Shown here in pieces: positions 1 through 10,509 of a DNA stretch of 64,000 bases (position 1 is the stretch's first letter; every line of letters starts with the position of its first letter). A program made the translations under genes and the position numbers. The notes beneath the pieces are model-generated. The model did not search any database, was not told where the DNA came from, and saw only the letters and a program-made list of their open reading frames with translations. Location of the stretch: assembly GCF_019599185.1 (NCBI RefSeq), contig NZ_JAIEUL010000009.1, positions 62,001-126,000 of the forward strand, read 5' to 3'. This DNA comes from Cryobacterium inferilacus (GTDB taxonomy: Bacteria > Actinomycetota > Actinomycetes > Actinomycetales > Microbacteriaceae).

Positions 1-31
1 ACCCCGCGTTAGCGGCGACAGGAGACACCCC

Positions 32-712
32 ATGACTCGAATCCTTCTGGTTGAAGACGAGAAGGCGCTGAGCGAGCCGCTGAGCTTCCTGCTGGAGCGG
101 GAGGGTTACGAGGTCACCGTGGCCGAGGACGGCCCGGCCGCGCTCGCCGAGTTCGACCGCACCGGCGCCGACCTGGTGCTGCTGGACCTCATGCTGCCCG
201 GCATCCCCGGCACCGAGGTGTGCCGGGAGATCCGCACCCGCTCCTCGGTGCCGATCATCATGCTCACCGCCAAGGACTCAGAGGTCGACATCGTCGTGGG
301 GCTCGAACTGGGCGCGGACGACTACGTCACCAAGCCGTACTCGACCCGGGAACTGCTCGCCCGCATCCGCGCCGTCTCACGTCGGCACACCGACCAGGGC
401 GAGGGGGACGACGGTGTCCTGGCCGCCGGCACCGTGCGGATGGACATCGAGCGGCACACGGTGTCGGTCTCCGGCGAGGTCGTGAACATGCCGTTGAAGG
501 AATTCGAGCTGCTCGAATTCCTGCTGCGCAACGCCGGCCGGGTCCTCACCCGCGGACAGCTGATCGACCGGGTCTGGGGCAGCGACTACTTCGGCGACAC
601 CAAGACCCTCGACGTGCACATCAAGCGCATCCGCTCCCGCATCGAAGCGACGCCGTCGGATCCGACCATGCTCGTCACCGTGCGCGGGTTGGGTTACCGC
701 TTCGAGGCCTGA
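32..712 (+). CDS. regX3: RegX3-type response regulator, OmpR/PhoB family
   Basis: This 226-residue protein has a receiver domain (about 1-120) and a winged-helix DNA-binding domain (about 130-226). The receiver shows the acidic pocket VEDE, the phospho-acceptor in LLDLMLPG, and the switch region ELGADDYVTKPY. The C-terminal half has the OmpR signature TKTLDVHIKRIRS followed by TVRGLGYRFE. From memory it is very close along its length to mycobacterial RegX3, the phosphate-starvation regulator paired with the sensor SenX3. The partner kinase would lie just upstream, outside the window. GGAGA lies about 6 nt before the ATG. CarD and IspD downstream match the usual actinobacterial order. The family is certain; the phosphate role is inferred. 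Confidence 0.92.
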   Translation: MTRILLVEDEKALSEPLSFLLEREGYEVTVAEDGPAALAEFDRTGADLVLLDLMLPGIPGTEVCREIRTRSSVPIIMLTAKDSEVDIVVGLELGADDYVTKPYSTRELLARIRAVSRRHTDQGEGDDGVLAAGTVRMDIERHTVSVSGEVVNMPLKEFELLEFLLRNAGRVLTRGQLIDRVWGSDYFGDTKTLDVHIKRIRSRIEATPSDPTMLVTVRGLGYRFEA

Positions 713-752
713 CCGGCGCCTGCGGTTCGACGCCTCAGCGCCGAGATGCCTC

Positions 753-787
753 GAAATGCCCCTTCAGCCGGTCTGACGGGGCATTTC
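753..787. terminator. hairpin between convergent genes (copy A of repeat family)
   Basis: The arms GAAATGCCCC (753-762) and GGGGCATTTC (778-787) are perfectly complementary, and TCAG/CTGA extends the stem inward. It follows the response regulator stop and lacks a U-tract. It belongs to a hairpin family also seen at 828-858 and 6118-6148. Confidence 0.6.
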
Positions 788-827
788 GCGGCATTTCACC
801 GGGCAACAACCCCGCCAGATACGCCGA

Positions 828-858
828 AATGCCCCTTGCGCGAGCGCGAAGGGGCATT
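828..858. terminator. hairpin between convergent genes (copy B of repeat family)
   Basis: The arms AATGCCCCTT (828-837) and AAGGGGCATT (849-858) enclose a GC-rich loop. The flank GCGGCAACTC that follows resembles the flank of the hairpin at 6118. It probably ends transcription of the lipoprotein gene that reads leftwards. Confidence 0.6.
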
Positions 859-877
859 GTGCGGCAACTCAGCAGAG

Positions 878-1444
878 CTACGGGGCGGTGGTGGCTTCCG
901 GCGTCGCGGTGGCCGCGGGGGTCTCCGTCGGCTCCGAGGTCTCGGCGGGCTCCGACGTCTGAGCCGGCGTGGGGGCCTCTGTCGGCACCAGGGTGGAGTA
1001 CTCGGCCAGTTCGCCGTCGAGGACCGGAACGAGCAGCTCGATTCCGGTGAGGTCGCCGTACTGGAAGAACACCGGGAAGAGGGAACCCGCGCTGGCGTTC
1101 AGGCTTTCGACCGGCACGCTCTCGCCGTCGACGCCGATCTCGGTGGTCGAGTTAGCCTCAATGGTCACCTCGGTGTCGATCTTCTCGTCGACGCCCTCGT
1201 ACTGCACAAGCAGCTCGATGTCCTCGGTGCTGGAGTTCACGACGTGAACGAGCAGGTTCGCGTTCTCACCGTCGGCGGTGAGCAGGATCGCGTTGCGGAT
1301 GGCGAGGTCGCCGACGTCGCCGCTGACGCCGTCGCTGGCGTCGTACTGGATCGTCGTCGCCTGGGGAGCGTACAGATTGCAGCCCGTCGTTCCCAACAGG
1401 ATGCCGGCCGCCACAACGACGGTTGCCATGGTTCGCGCTCTCAC
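878..1444 (-). CDS. secreted lipoprotein of unknown function
   Basis: The protein has 188 residues. It opens with a basic N-terminus, a hydrophobic stretch and a lipobox ending TTGC (Cys at about 22), so it should be lipid-anchored outside the membrane. The middle is a beta-rich domain with AIRNAILLTADGENANLLV and a later segment on volume or pressure-like contacts; this resembles the LpqE-type actinobacterial lipoproteins. The C-terminal 40 residues are a Pro/Thr/Ala/Glu-rich low-complexity tail. It is convergent with regX3 and divergent from carD. The lipoprotein call is solid; the function is unknown. Confidence 0.8.
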   Translation of the reverse strand: MRARTMATVVVAAGILLGTTGCNLYAPQATTIQYDASDGVSGDVGDLAIRNAILLTADGENANLLVHVVNSSTEDIELLVQYEGVDEKIDTEVTIEANSTTEIGVDGESVPVESLNASAGSLFPVFFQYGDLTGIELLVPVLDGELAEYSTLVPTEAPTPAQTSEPAETSEPTETPAATATPEATTAP

Positions 1445-1589
1445 AAGACCTCCACAAGAGTTCAGCGTTCAGCCGAAAGTGGCGTGAACGCTGCAGATTT
1501 GGGTCGAGTTTACCTTACGGAAGGAACCGGCCACGGCGCGTAGGCCGGGTCGGCGCATACTCATCCGGGAGGGTGGCGGAGAGGGGTGG

Positions 1590-1595
1590 TATCAT
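1590..1595 (+). promoter_or_regulatory. probable -10 element of carD
   Basis: TATCAT lies 27 nt upstream of the carD ATG. It would place the transcript start near 1602 and leave a leader of about 20 nt that carries the GAAGGGA ribosome-binding site. No clear -35 is visible. Confidence 0.4.
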
Positions 1596-1621
1596 AGACG
1601 TTGCTGAAGGGATATCAATAC

Positions 1622-2104
1622 ATGCTATTCGAAGTTGGCGAAACAGTCGTCTATCCCCACCACGGCGCTGCGACCATCACCGAGGTGAAGACTCGCATCA
1701 TCAAGGGTGAAGAAAAGCTCTATTTGAAGCTCAACGTCACCCAGGGAGATCTCACCATCGAGGTCCCCGCCGAGAACGTCGACCTTGTCGGCGTGCGCGA
1801 CGTCATCGGCCAGGACGGCCTTGACAGGGTCTTCGAGGTGCTCAGGGCCCCGTTCACCGAAGAACCCACCAACTGGTCACGCCGGTACAAGGCCAACCTC
1901 GAGAAGCTGGCCAGTGGCGACGTGATCAAGGTCTCGGAGGTCGTGCGCGACCTGTGGCGCCGGGATCAGGACCGCGGCCTGTCGGCCGGAGAGAAACGGA
2001 TGCTCGCAAAGGCGCGGCAGATCCTCATCTCCGAACTGGCCCTGGCCGAGAAGACCGACGAAGACCGGGCATCCAGCGTGCTCGACGAGGTGCTCGCCTC
2101 GTAA
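1622..2104 (+). CDS. carD: CarD family RNA polymerase-binding regulator
   Basis: This 160-residue protein starts [15 protein letters not shown], which is the diagnostic beginning of CarD. The RNAP-interacting (Tudor-like) domain covers about 1-60. A helical DNA-binding domain follows with [13 protein letters not shown] and the conserved motif [17 protein letters not shown]. CarD binds the polymerase beta subunit and stabilises open complexes at rRNA and other promoters. An upstream in-frame TTG at 1601 would add seven residues, but the ATG has the GAAGGGA ribosome-binding site and matches the family start. It heads the conserved carD-ispDF-cysS-rlmB block. Confidence 0.95.
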   Translation: MLFEVGETVVYPHHGAATITEVKTRIIKGEEKLYLKLNVTQGDLTIEVPAENVDLVGVRDVIGQDGLDRVFEVLRAPFTEEPTNWSRRYKANLEKLASGDVIKVSEVVRDLWRRDQDRGLSAGEKRMLAKARQILISELALAEKTDEDRASSVLDEVLAS

Positions 2105-2120
2105 CCCGTGATCTGCGACC

Positions 2121-2146
2121 GGCGGCGCCCAGCGGCGCCGCCTTTC
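2121..2146 (+). terminator. intrinsic terminator after carD
   Basis: GGCGGCGCC and GGCGCCGCC (2121-2129 and 2134-2142) form a 9-bp stem with a CAGC loop, followed by a short TTTC run. Confidence 0.75.
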
Positions 2147-2212
2147 GCACGTTCCCCGCCAGACTCGACCGCCCCCAGCCCCGCTCACCACGCTTCACGG
2201 CGCCGCACCAGA

Positions 2213-2218
2213 TAGCCT
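2213..2218 (+). promoter_or_regulatory. -10 element placing a leaderless start at ispDF
   Basis: TAGCCT ends 6 nt before the ispDF ATG at 2225, so transcription should begin at or next to the start codon. No Shine-Dalgarno sequence is present. Confidence 0.5.
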
Positions 2219-2224
2219 CCAGAC

Positions 2225-3457
2225 ATGACTGAATACCCGCAGCCCGCCGTCGCGGTCATCGTCGTCGCGGCGGGAAGCGGCAGCCGGCTCGGCCGTGACC
2301 GCCCGAAGGCGTTCGTGCCGCTGCACGGCCGCAGCATCCTCGAGCACGCCCTCACCGGCGTGTTCGGCCTGACCGAACCCGCGCAGGTGATCGTCGTGGC
2401 CCCCGCCGCCGAACTCGCCGACGCCCGCGCCATCGCCGAGCGGGTCGCAGGGGGAGCCGCCGGGTACCTCGACGTCGTCGCCGGCGGAGACACCCGGCAG
2501 GCCTCCGTCGCGCGCGGCCTCGCGCTGGTGCGAGCCGACGTCACCGTCGTGCTCGTGCACGATGCCGCCAGGGCGCTCACCCCGCCCGCGCTCATCGACG
2601 CCGTGGTTGCCGCCGTGCGCACCACCGGCCACGGCATCGTGCCCGGACTGCCCGTTGTCGACACCATCAAGAACGTCGATCAGACCGGCAGCATCCTCGG
2701 CACCGTCGACAGGTCGCTGCTCTCCGCCGTGCAGACCCCGCAGGGCTTCCCCCGCGCCATGCTCTACGCCGCGTTCGCGTGGGCAGACGCCCTCCCCGCC
2801 ACGGATGCCGCCGCCCGCGACCTCACCGACGATGCGGCCCTGGTCGCCGCGGCCGGCAACCCCGTGAGCACGATCCCCGGCGATCCGATGGCGTTCAAGG
2901 TCACCACGGCCTGGGACCTGCGCCGCGCCGAGCTGTTGCTCGGCGACGGCGTCGTGGCACCGGCATCCGCCGACCCGCGGGTGGGCACCGGGCTGGATGT
3001 GCACGCCTTCGACGACACCAGCCCGCTCTGGCTGGTGGGCCTGCACTGGCCGGGGGAGCGAGGCCTGTCCGGGCACAGCGACGGAGACGCCGCCGTGCAC
3101 GCCATCTGCGATGCCCTGCTCGCCGCTGCTGGCCTCGGCGACGTCGGTCAGGTCTTCGGCACCGCGGATCCGCGTCTCACCGACGCCCACGGTGCGGTGT
3201 TCCTCACCGAGACCCTGCGCCTGGTCACCGAGGCCGGCTACCGGGTCGGCAACGTCACCGTGCAGGTCATCGGCAACCGCCCCAAGCTCTCCCCACGCCG
3301 GCAGGAGGCCCAGGATCTGCTCGCCGGTATCCTGCACGCCCCGGTGTCGGTCTCGGCCACCACCACCGACGCACTGGGCTTCACCGGGCGCGGCGAGGGC
3401 ATCGCCGCACTGGCCACCGCGGTCCTCTACCCGAGCATCCGAGCGACCCTCGCCTAA
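2225..3457 (+). CDS. ispDF: bifunctional IspD/IspF isoprenoid enzyme
   Basis: The 410-residue fusion carries two steps of the non-mevalonate (MEP) pathway. Residues 1 to about 235 are IspD (2-C-methyl-D-erythritol 4-phosphate cytidylyltransferase), with the nucleotide-binding loop [18 protein letters not shown] and VHDAARAL. Residues about 245-410 are IspF (2,4-cyclodiphosphate synthase), with the metal-binding GTGLDVHAF, the active-site stretch [16 protein letters not shown], and a [15 protein letters not shown] end. Many actinobacteria carry the two as separate genes. There is no ribosome-binding site, but a -10 element sits 6 nt upstream, which fits a leaderless mRNA. The cysS promoter overlaps its stop codon. 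Confidence 0.95.
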   Translation: MTEYPQPAVAVIVVAAGSGSRLGRDRPKAFVPLHGRSILEHALTGVFGLTEPAQVIVVAPAAELADARAIAERVAGGAAGYLDVVAGGDTRQASVARGLALVRADVTVVLVHDAARALTPPALIDAVVAAVRTTGHGIVPGLPVVDTIKNVDQTGSILGTVDRSLLSAVQTPQGFPRAMLYAAFAWADALPATDAAARDLTDDAALVAAAGNPVSTIPGDPMAFKVTTAWDLRRAELLLGDGVVAPASADPRVGTGLDVHAFDDTSPLWLVGLHWPGERGLSGHSDGDAAVHAICDALLAAAGLGDVGQVFGTADPRLTDAHGAVFLTETLRLVTEAGYRVGNVTVQVIGNRPKLSPRRQEAQDLLAGILHAPVSVSATTTDALGFTGRGEGIAALATAVLYPSIRATLA

Positions 3458-3460
3458 ACT
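3455..3460 (+). promoter_or_regulatory. -10 element of cysS overlapping the ispDF stop
   Basis: TAAACT ends 6 nt before the GTG of cysS at 3467. The first three bases are the ispDF stop codon, so cysS can be transcribed separately as a leaderless message. Confidence 0.5.
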
Positions 3461-3466
3461 GGACCA

Positions 3467-4882
3467 GTGAGCATGCGACTATACGACTCGAAGGCCCAGA
3501 CCCTTCGCGATTTCCTGCCGATCGTCCCCGGCCAGGTGGGAATCTACGTCTGCGGACCCACCGTGCAGTCCTCGCCGCACATCGGCCACCTGCGCAGCGC
3601 CCTGGTCTACGACCAGCTGCGCCGCTGGCTCAGCTACCGGGGTAACGACGTCACCTTCGTGCGCAACGTCACCGACATCGACGACAAGATCCTGCTCAAC
3701 GCCCAGGGCACGACCGAACAGTGGTGGGCGTTGGCCTACCGCTACGAACTCGAGTTCACCGCCGGCTACCAGAAGCTGGGCATCCTGGCCCCCACCTACG
3801 AGCCGCGCGCCACGGCGAGCGTGCAGGAGATGCAGGACATCATCGGTCGGCTGATCGACGCCGGGCACGCCTACCCGGCCGCAGACGCATCCGGCGACGT
3901 GTACTTCGACACCGCCAGCTGGCCCGCCTACGGCACCCTCACCCGGCAGAACCCCGACAACATGGAAGCCGCCACCGACGCCGACCCGCGCGGCAAGCGC
4001 GACGCCCGCGACTTCGCCCTGTGGAAGGGCCACAAGGACGATGAGCCGGCCTCGGCGGCCTGGGCGTCACCGTGGGGCGCCGGCCGTCCCGGCTGGCACA
4101 TCGAGTGCTCGGCCATGGCCGCTCGCTACCTGGGGCCGCAGTTCGACATCCACGGCGGCGGACTCGACCTGCGCTTCCCGCACCACGAGAACGAACTGGC
4201 CCAGTCCACCGCGGCCGGAGACGCCTTCGCGAACTACTGGGTGCACAACGGCCTGGTCAACACCAACGGTCAGAAGATGTCCAAGTCGCTGGGCAACTCG
4301 GTGTACGCCGCCGAACTGCTCGAACAGGCCCGCCCCATCGTCGTGCGCTACTACCTCGGTGCGGCGCACTACCGGTCCACCCTCGACTTCCACGAAGGCT
4401 CCCTCGCCGAGGCCGAAGCCGCCCTCGAACGCATCGAGAGCTTCCTCGACCGCGCCGACCGGCGCCTGGCCGACACCCGCTTCGCCGGGTCGGGTGTCGA
4501 GATCGTGCCGGATGACTTCGCCACGGCCATGGACGACGACCTCGCGGTTCCGCAGGCGCTCGGCGTGCTGCACGACACCGTGCGCGCCGGAAACGCGGCC
4601 CTCGACGCCGAGGACCTGCATGCCGCCGCGGCCGCCCGCGGCCAGGTGCTCGCCATGAGCGAGGTACTCGGCATCAACCCCCTGTCGCCCGGCTGGGCCG
4701 TGGCCACGGACGAACCCGCCATGGTGGCCCTCACCGCCCTCGTGGAGCGCCTGCTCGACGACCGCGAGACCGCCAGGAACAACCGCGACTACGCGGCCGC
4801 AGACCGTATCCGGGACGAGCTCGTCGCCGCCGGCATCACCATCGAAGACACCCCGTCGGGTGCACATTGGAGTTTTGACTGA
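3467..4882 (+). CDS. cysS: cysteinyl-tRNA synthetase
   Basis: The protein has 471 residues, normal for the family. It charges tRNA-Cys with cysteine. The class I HIGH motif appears as [13 protein letters not shown] near residue 40. Zinc ligands are in the YVCGPTVQ and ECSAMA segments. The KMSKS loop appears as [10 protein letters not shown] near 270. The related mycothiol ligase MshC was considered, but the start ([13 protein letters not shown]) and length fit CysS. GTG at 3467 is favoured over ATG at 3473 because of the -10 element 6 nt upstream. Its stop overlaps the rlmB start by 1 base (TGATG), so the two are translationally coupled. Confidence 0.95.
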   Translation: MSMRLYDSKAQTLRDFLPIVPGQVGIYVCGPTVQSSPHIGHLRSALVYDQLRRWLSYRGNDVTFVRNVTDIDDKILLNAQGTTEQWWALAYRYELEFTAGYQKLGILAPTYEPRATASVQEMQDIIGRLIDAGHAYPAADASGDVYFDTASWPAYGTLTRQNPDNMEAATDADPRGKRDARDFALWKGHKDDEPASAAWASPWGAGRPGWHIECSAMAARYLGPQFDIHGGGLDLRFPHHENELAQSTAAGDAFANYWVHNGLVNTNGQKMSKSLGNSVYAAELLEQARPIVVRYYLGAAHYRSTLDFHEGSLAEAEAALERIESFLDRADRRLADTRFAGSGVEIVPDDFATAMDDDLAVPQALGVLHDTVRAGNAALDAEDLHAAAAARGQVLAMSEVLGINPLSPGWAVATDEPAMVALTALVERLLDDRETARNNRDYAAADRIRDELVAAGITIEDTPSGAHWSFD

Positions 4883-5976
4883 TGAAGAACACAGATCGCA
4901 AGTCGCGCACCGGCGCGGTGCGTAAGGGCAGCCGCGGACCTCAGGTCGGCTCCGGCGGACAGGGGCGCCAGGCCCTCGAGGGCAAGAAGCCCACCCCCAA
5001 GGCCGAGGACCGTCCGTACCACCCCGCGGGCAAGGCCAAGGCAGCCAAGGACCGCTTCGCCGCGGCCGGCGGCGGACGCAGCCGCGCCCCCGGCGGCTCC
5101 GGCGCCCCGCGCACCGGCCGGAGCGCGAGCACAGGCAACACCGGCGGAGGCGGCTCGTCCACCCGCAAGGCCAAGTCGGATGCCGAGTTCGAGGTCGTGA
5201 CCGGCCGCAACTCGGTGCTCGAGGCGCTGCGTGCCAAGATCCCCGCCTCTGCGCTGTACGTGGCCACGCGCATCGAAATGGATGACCGGGTCAAGGAAGT
5301 TCTCAAGCTCGCCACCACCCGCAACATCCCGGTCCTCGAGGTCATGCGCCCCGAGATCGACCGGCTCGCGGGCAAGGACGCCGTGCACCAGGGCCTCGCC
5401 CTCAAGGTGCCGGCCTACGAGTACGCGCACCCGGTTGAGCTGCTCGACCTCACCATCAGCCGCGGTCACAAGCCGCTGTTCGTGGCCCTGGACGGCATCA
5501 CCGACCCGCGCAACCTCGGTGCGATCATCCGCTCCACCGCCGCGTTCGGCGGCCACGGCGTGATCGTGCCGCAGCGTCGCTCTGTGGGCGTCACCGCCTC
5601 GGCATGGAAGACCTCGGCCGGAGCGGCCGCCCGTCTGCCCGTCGCCATGGCGAGCAACCTCACCCAGACGCTCAAGGCGCTCAAGGAGCGCGGCATGCTC
5701 GTCATCGGCCTGGACGGTGGCGGCGACACCGAGCTGCCAGAGCTCGGCATCGGCTACGCCGAGCGTCCGATCGTCGTCGTCGTTGGCAGCGAGGGCAAGG
5801 GCCTGTCCCGCCTCGTCACCGAGACCTGCGACGCCATCGTGTCGATTCCGATCAACGCCTCCACCGAGTCGCTGAACGCCGGTATCGCCGCCGGTGTCAC
5901 CCTGTACGAGATCTCCAAGCTGCGCGCTGTCGCCGTGGCCGCGAAGGCCGCGACGAAGGCTGCCGCCCAGGGCTAA
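4882..5976 (+). CDS. rlmB: 23S rRNA (guanosine-2'-O-)-methyltransferase RlmB
   Basis: This 364-residue SpoU-family methyltransferase has an N-terminal extension of about 95 residues rich in Gly, Lys, Ser and Arg that is probably disordered and RNA-binding. The substrate-binding domain starts at [13 protein letters not shown]. The knotted SPOUT domain contains [30 protein letters not shown] and [18 protein letters not shown], which are motifs 1 to 3. It methylates a conserved guanosine in 23S rRNA. The coupling to cysS is common in actinobacteria. The long basic extension is typical of this lineage. Confidence 0.93.
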   Translation: MKNTDRKSRTGAVRKGSRGPQVGSGGQGRQALEGKKPTPKAEDRPYHPAGKAKAAKDRFAAAGGGRSRAPGGSGAPRTGRSASTGNTGGGGSSTRKAKSDAEFEVVTGRNSVLEALRAKIPASALYVATRIEMDDRVKEVLKLATTRNIPVLEVMRPEIDRLAGKDAVHQGLALKVPAYEYAHPVELLDLTISRGHKPLFVALDGITDPRNLGAIIRSTAAFGGHGVIVPQRRSVGVTASAWKTSAGAAARLPVAMASNLTQTLKALKERGMLVIGLDGGGDTELPELGIGYAERPIVVVVGSEGKGLSRLVTETCDAIVSIPINASTESLNAGIAAGVTLYEISKLRAVAVAAKAATKAAAQG

Positions 5977-5996
5977 ACACCTGCAGAGCGGGTGAG

Positions 5997-6035
5997 AACG
6001 GCGCAGATCCTCCCTCGGGGTGGGTCTGCGCCGTT
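5997..6035 (+). terminator. terminator hairpin after rlmB
   Basis: The arms 5997-6010 and 6022-6035 pair over 14 bp with one G-U pair and an 11-nt loop. It lies 21 bp after the rlmB stop. Confidence 0.7.
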
Positions 6036-6117
6036 CGTGCGTGCGGGAGGTCGCACAGTGCCCTGGGAGCGTCTGAAGGAGACATCCGACGCATCCGTCT
6101 CTCGCGAGAACGCACAA

Positions 6118-6148
6118 AATGCCCCTTCAGCGCGGCTGAAGGGGCATT
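6118..6148. terminator. hairpin before the DUF4032 stop (copy C of repeat family)
   Basis: AATGCCCCTTCAG and CTGAAGGGGCATT form a perfect 13-bp stem around CGCGG. Both the sequence and the downstream flank (GCGCAACTCGTCGGAGCTG) echo the hairpins at 753 and 828. It sits at the 3' end of the leftward DUF4032 gene. Confidence 0.65.
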
Positions 6149-6181
6149 ATGGCGCAACTCGTCGGAGCTGCAGGGGCGGGA

Positions 6182-7486
6182 TCAGACGTTCAAACGCCAG
6201 TCGTCGGCGTCGGCGCTCTCGGAGTCGAGTTCCTCGTCGTCGAGCTCTTGGACGTCGATCGGGGTGGTGGGTGGGTCGATCACGGTGGCTTCGTCGCGGC
6301 GGTGACGGAGCACATCCTGCACGTACGACGTGACGGCCTCGGCCAGCGGGATGTCCCGGTTCGCGTTCTGGGCCATGTACCAGCGGTGGTCGAGCAGCTG
6401 GTGGAACACCTCTGCCGGTTCGAGCTTGCCCTTGAGGTCACCCGGGATGGCCCGCACAACGGGTTCGAAGACACGCATCAGCCACTCGTGGGCCATCATC
6501 TCCTCGTCGGCGTCCGGGTTGCCGTAGGCCACCCCGTATGAGTCGAGGTCGTTGAGCAGGCGGCGGGCCTGGTTCTCCTCGGCGTCCAGGCCGGTGAGGC
6601 GCAGTAGGCGGCGCTGGTGGTGACCGGCGTCCACGACCTTGGGCTGGATGCGCACCGTCGTGCCGTTCTCGTCGGTCTTGATGGCGAGTTCCTCGATGTC
6701 GAACCCGAGATTGTTGAGGCGTTCCACGCGCTCGGTGATCCGCCAACGCTCGCTGCTGGCGAAGGACTCCGAGCCGGTGAGCTCCTTCCAAAGCAGCCGG
6801 TAGGCCGCGACGATGCCGTTGCTCACGTTGATCGGGTCGAGCTCGTCGGCGACCCGGCCGCCGGCCTCGAGGTCCATCAGTTCGCCGGCGATGTTGACGC
6901 GGGCGATCTCGAGGTCATTCTCGCGTTGCCCGTTCGAGAGCCCGCCGGGGTAGAGCTGACCGGTCTCGGCGTCGACGAGGTAGGCGGCGAAGGCGCCGGC
7001 GTCACGGCGGAAGAGGGTGTTGGACAGCGACACGTCGCCCCAGAACAGTCCCACCATGTGCACGCGCACGAGCAGGAGGGCCAGCGCGTCCACGAGTCGG
7101 GTGGCGGTGTCCGGCCGCAGCGCCTGGGAGTACAGCGCCCGGTAGGGCAGGGAGAACTTGAGGTGCCGGGTCACCAGGACCGAGTTGAGCGGGTCACCGT
7201 CTTCGTCGGTGCGGTTGGTGATCACCGCGAGGGGCTCCACGCAGGGAACCTCGAGCCCCTGGAGGGTACGCAGCATCTCGTACTCGCGTTTGGCCATCTC
7301 ACTGGTGGTCTCCTTGATGGCGACGACCCGACCGCTGAGGTGGGCGAAACGCACGAGGTGCCGGGAGAGTCCCTTAGGCAGCGACGCGATGTTCTCGTTC
7401 GGCCAGGCGTCCAGGGGAACGTTCCAGGGAAGATCGAGCAGGGCCGGGTCGGCCGTGGCGGAGGTGATGTTGAGGGAACCGCTCAT
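6182..7486 (-). CDS. DUF4032 protein with kinase-like fold
   Basis: The 434-residue cytoplasmic protein belongs to the actinobacterial DUF4032 family, whose N-terminal half resembles the lipopolysaccharide (Kdo/WaaP) kinases. Visible kinase-like elements are VVAIKETTSEMAKREYEML (ATP-lysine region, about 55-70), FWGDVSLSNTLFR (catalytic loop with Asp and Asn, about 150) and YLVDAETGQ (metal-binding Asp). The C-terminal half (about 230-434) is the DUF4032 region, with DEEMMAHEWLMRVFEPV and LDHRWYMAQN, and it ends in an acidic tail. The substrate is unknown. Whether it is an active kinase cannot be judged from sequence alone. Confidence 0.85.
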   Translation of the reverse strand: MSGSLNITSATADPALLDLPWNVPLDAWPNENIASLPKGLSRHLVRFAHLSGRVVAIKETTSEMAKREYEMLRTLQGLEVPCVEPLAVITNRTDEDGDPLNSVLVTRHLKFSLPYRALYSQALRPDTATRLVDALALLLVRVHMVGLFWGDVSLSNTLFRRDAGAFAAYLVDAETGQLYPGGLSNGQRENDLEIARVNIAGELMDLEAGGRVADELDPINVSNGIVAAYRLLWKELTGSESFASSERWRITERVERLNNLGFDIEELAIKTDENGTTVRIQPKVVDAGHHQRRLLRLTGLDAEENQARRLLNDLDSYGVAYGNPDADEEMMAHEWLMRVFEPVVRAIPGDLKGKLEPAEVFHQLLDHRWYMAQNANRDIPLAEAVTSYVQDVLRHRRDEATVIDPPTTPIDVQELDDEELDSESADADDWRLNV

Positions 7487-7591
7487 GAGGAGCCTAACTT
7501 TGACGAAGGCCCGTCAGGGCCACAGCCGTCCCGGCCGGATTCGGCGCGGAAACGCATAAGACGGCGCCGACGGGCATCCGGGCGCCGATAT

Positions 7592-7632
7592 GACAAACTC
7601 GACCGCCGAAAGTGCCGGCGGTCGAGTTTGTC
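7592..7632 (-). terminator. terminator hairpin after the ABC ATPase gene
   Basis: A perfect 16-bp stem has arms 7592-7607 and 7617-7632 and a 9-nt loop. It lies just beyond the stop of the leftward ATPase gene. It also separates that gene from the DUF4032 promoter region. Confidence 0.75.
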
Positions 7633-7642
7633 GTGAGGGAAC

Positions 7643-8740
<1,098 letters not shown>

Positions 8741-9020
8741 TATTTCGTTATTCTCCTTCACCGGCAGGTACGTGCCGGACGATCCGTTGTGATGGGATTT
8801 ACGTCTCCAGCCGGTGCAGCACCGGCGCAAGACGTACCCAGTATGGCACGTCGCCGGTGCGGAGTCGCTGAATCGGGGTCGAGCTCGGTCGCAGATGGCG
8901 CTGTGCCTGCGGTGAGGCGGCGGTGCACCGGTTGGTCATTTCCCAGACTCGGGTCCTACTATTTGGAGTGCTGGCGCGCAATTTGCGCGAGCAAATCCCC
9001 TCGACTCGGAGCGATCATCC

Positions 9021-9920
9021 ATGACAACTGGCGGCCCAGGCGACTCTCGTCCCGCGAAGACCACCCGAGACGCCGCACGCACGAAGGCCGCGAAGCTTCG
9101 GGTTCAGCAAAAGAAGCGTGACCGCCGCAATCGGTTTCTGTTGCAGGGGGGCATCGGGGTTGTCGCCGTCGCCGTCATCACCGCCATCGTCCTGATCATC
9201 GTCAACTCCGTGCAGCCGGCCGGTCCTGGCCCGAAGAACATGGCCAGCGACGGCATTCTGCTCGGACCCGGGCTTGCCGCAGTCACCACGCCCGCCCTGC
9301 AGCCCGATGACGACCTGGTGCCGTCCCTTCCGGATGCGTCGGGTGCCGTTGCCGACATCCGCGTGTACCTCGACTACCTCTGCCCGTTCTGCGGAACCTT
9401 CGAGAAGAACAACAGTGACCAGATCTCGCAGTGGGTCGAGGCAGGGGCCGCGACGTTGGAGATTCACCCGATTTCGATTCTGACCAGCAAGTCGGCCGGC
9501 ACGCAGTACTCGCTGCGGGCCGCGAATGCGGCGGCATGTGTGGCGAACTGGTCACCAGATGATTTCTTCGCGGTCAACGCGGCGCTGTTCGCCGACCAGC
9601 CCGTCGAGGGCACGGTGGGGCTCAGCGATGAGGAGCTCAAGGCCCTCGTGCGGGATGCCGGAGTGTCCACCGGGCTCTCCTCGATCGAGGAGTGCATCGA
9701 CGAGACCACCTACCGGTCCTGGGTCAAGGCGGCGACCGACCGGGCTCTCAGCGGCCCCATCCCGAACTCGACGCTCGAGGCGATCACCGGCACGCCGACC
9801 GTGCTGGTGAACGGGAAGCAGTACGTGGGAGCGCTCGACGACCCGAAGGAATTCGCCGCTTTCGTCCTCCAGGCGGCGAGCGAAACCTACTCCACCGCGG
9901 ACCCGGCACCCGCCGGCTAG
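9021..9920 (+). CDS. membrane-anchored DsbA-like thiol oxidoreductase
   Basis: The protein has 299 residues. A basic cytoplasmic N-terminus (about 1-40) precedes one membrane segment (LLQGGIGVVAVAVITAIVLIIV, about 38-60). The extracytoplasmic thioredoxin-fold domain carries the active site LCPFCGTF near residue 120 and the cis-Pro loop TGTPTVLVNG near 260. This is the DsbA/Thioredoxin_4 type found in actinobacteria, which forms disulfides in exported proteins. It is divergent from the ABC ATPase. The 280-bp spacer before it shows only a GCGCAATTTGCGC palindrome near 8977 and no other clear element. Confidence 0.88.
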   Translation: MTTGGPGDSRPAKTTRDAARTKAAKLRVQQKKRDRRNRFLLQGGIGVVAVAVITAIVLIIVNSVQPAGPGPKNMASDGILLGPGLAAVTTPALQPDDDLVPSLPDASGAVADIRVYLDYLCPFCGTFEKNNSDQISQWVEAGAATLEIHPISILTSKSAGTQYSLRAANAAACVANWSPDDFFAVNAALFADQPVEGTVGLSDEELKALVRDAGVSTGLSSIEECIDETTYRSWVKAATDRALSGPIPNSTLEAITGTPTVLVNGKQYVGALDDPKEFAAFVLQAASETYSTADPAPAG

Positions 9921-10023
9921 CCGGATTGTCGCGCCGAGGTCGAAGGATCGCGACGGGTCTGCGTCGCGAGTGGGTGCCAGGGTGATTTAGGATGAATGCT
10001 CGAGGCTGCTCGTTCGGTCTCAT

Positions 10024-10096
10024 GCCGGCCTGGCGCAATTGGTAGCGCACCACTCTTGTAAAGTGGGGGTTACGGGTTCAAGTCCCGTGGCCGGCC
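10024..10096 (+). tRNA. tRNA-Thr (anticodon TGT)
   Basis: A full cloverleaf can be drawn. The acceptor GCCGGCC (10024-10030) pairs with GGCCGGC (10089-10095). The anticodon stem CCACT/AGTGG holds the loop CTTGTAA with TGT at 10057-10059. The T-arm is ACGGG-TTCAAGT-CCCGT. CCA is not encoded. Confidence 0.95.
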
Positions 10097-10173
10097 CTCT
10101 CCCGTCGATTCCGTGTGAGCACGCCGCGGTTGTCATCAAGGCCCGTGAGGTTCACCGTCAGGCCCGCTCGGTC

Positions 10174-10179
10174 TACACT
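10174..10179 (+). promoter_or_regulatory. -10 element of the gene at 10225
   Basis: TACACT ends 6 nt before an in-frame GTG at 10186, the same geometry as the leaderless promoters elsewhere in the window. Transcription should begin near 10186. The protein may therefore start at that GTG rather than at the ATG at 10225. Confidence 0.4.
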
Positions 10180-10224
10180 GACCGCGTGCCGGCCAGCCGT
10201 CGCGCCGGCGGAATCGAGAACCTC

Positions 10225-10509
10225 ATGTTCACTCTGCACATCGAGCACACCATCGGCGACTACGACCAGTGGAAGCGCATGTTCGATTCCGATCCTCTCA
10301 ACCGGCGGGCCGCGGGTGTCGCCGCGTTCAGAGTCCTGCGCACTGTGGCTGATCCGAACGCGGTGTGGATCGACCTGGATTTTGAGGCCCGCGCGGACGC
10401 CGAGGCGATGAAGACCGCTCTCGAGCGGATGTGGGCGGGACCCGCAGCCGCCATGGTCCACGGCCCCACCGCGAGACTGAGCGAGAACGTCGAGACGATC
10501 ACGCTCTAG
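10225..10509 (+). CDS. small conserved hypothetical protein
   Basis: The 94-residue cytoplasmic protein begins MFTLHIEHTIGDYDQWKRMF. The pattern of a short beta strand, a Tyr/Trp helix and repeated strands suggests a small dimeric alpha/beta-barrel (ferredoxin-like, as in stress-responsive or cyclase-like proteins). No catalytic motif is evident. The ATG matches the apparent homologous start, but a -10 element places the transcript start at 10186, where an in-frame GTG would add 13 residues. Its last 11 bases overlap the end of the convergent ClC gene. Confidence 0.7.
   Translation: MFTLHIEHTIGDYDQWKRMFDSDPLNRRAAGVAAFRVLRTVADPNAVWIDLDFEARADAEAMKTALERMWAGPAAAMVHGPTARLSENVETITL

Noticed and set aside
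1601..1621. An upstream TTG start for carD
   Set aside because: The ATG at 1622 carries the ribosome-binding site and matches the family start.
4789..6117. A 442-codon minus-strand frame over rlmB and cysS
   Set aside because: It has a His/Gly/Arg/Leu-rich shadow composition, and the plus-strand genes are clearly recognised.
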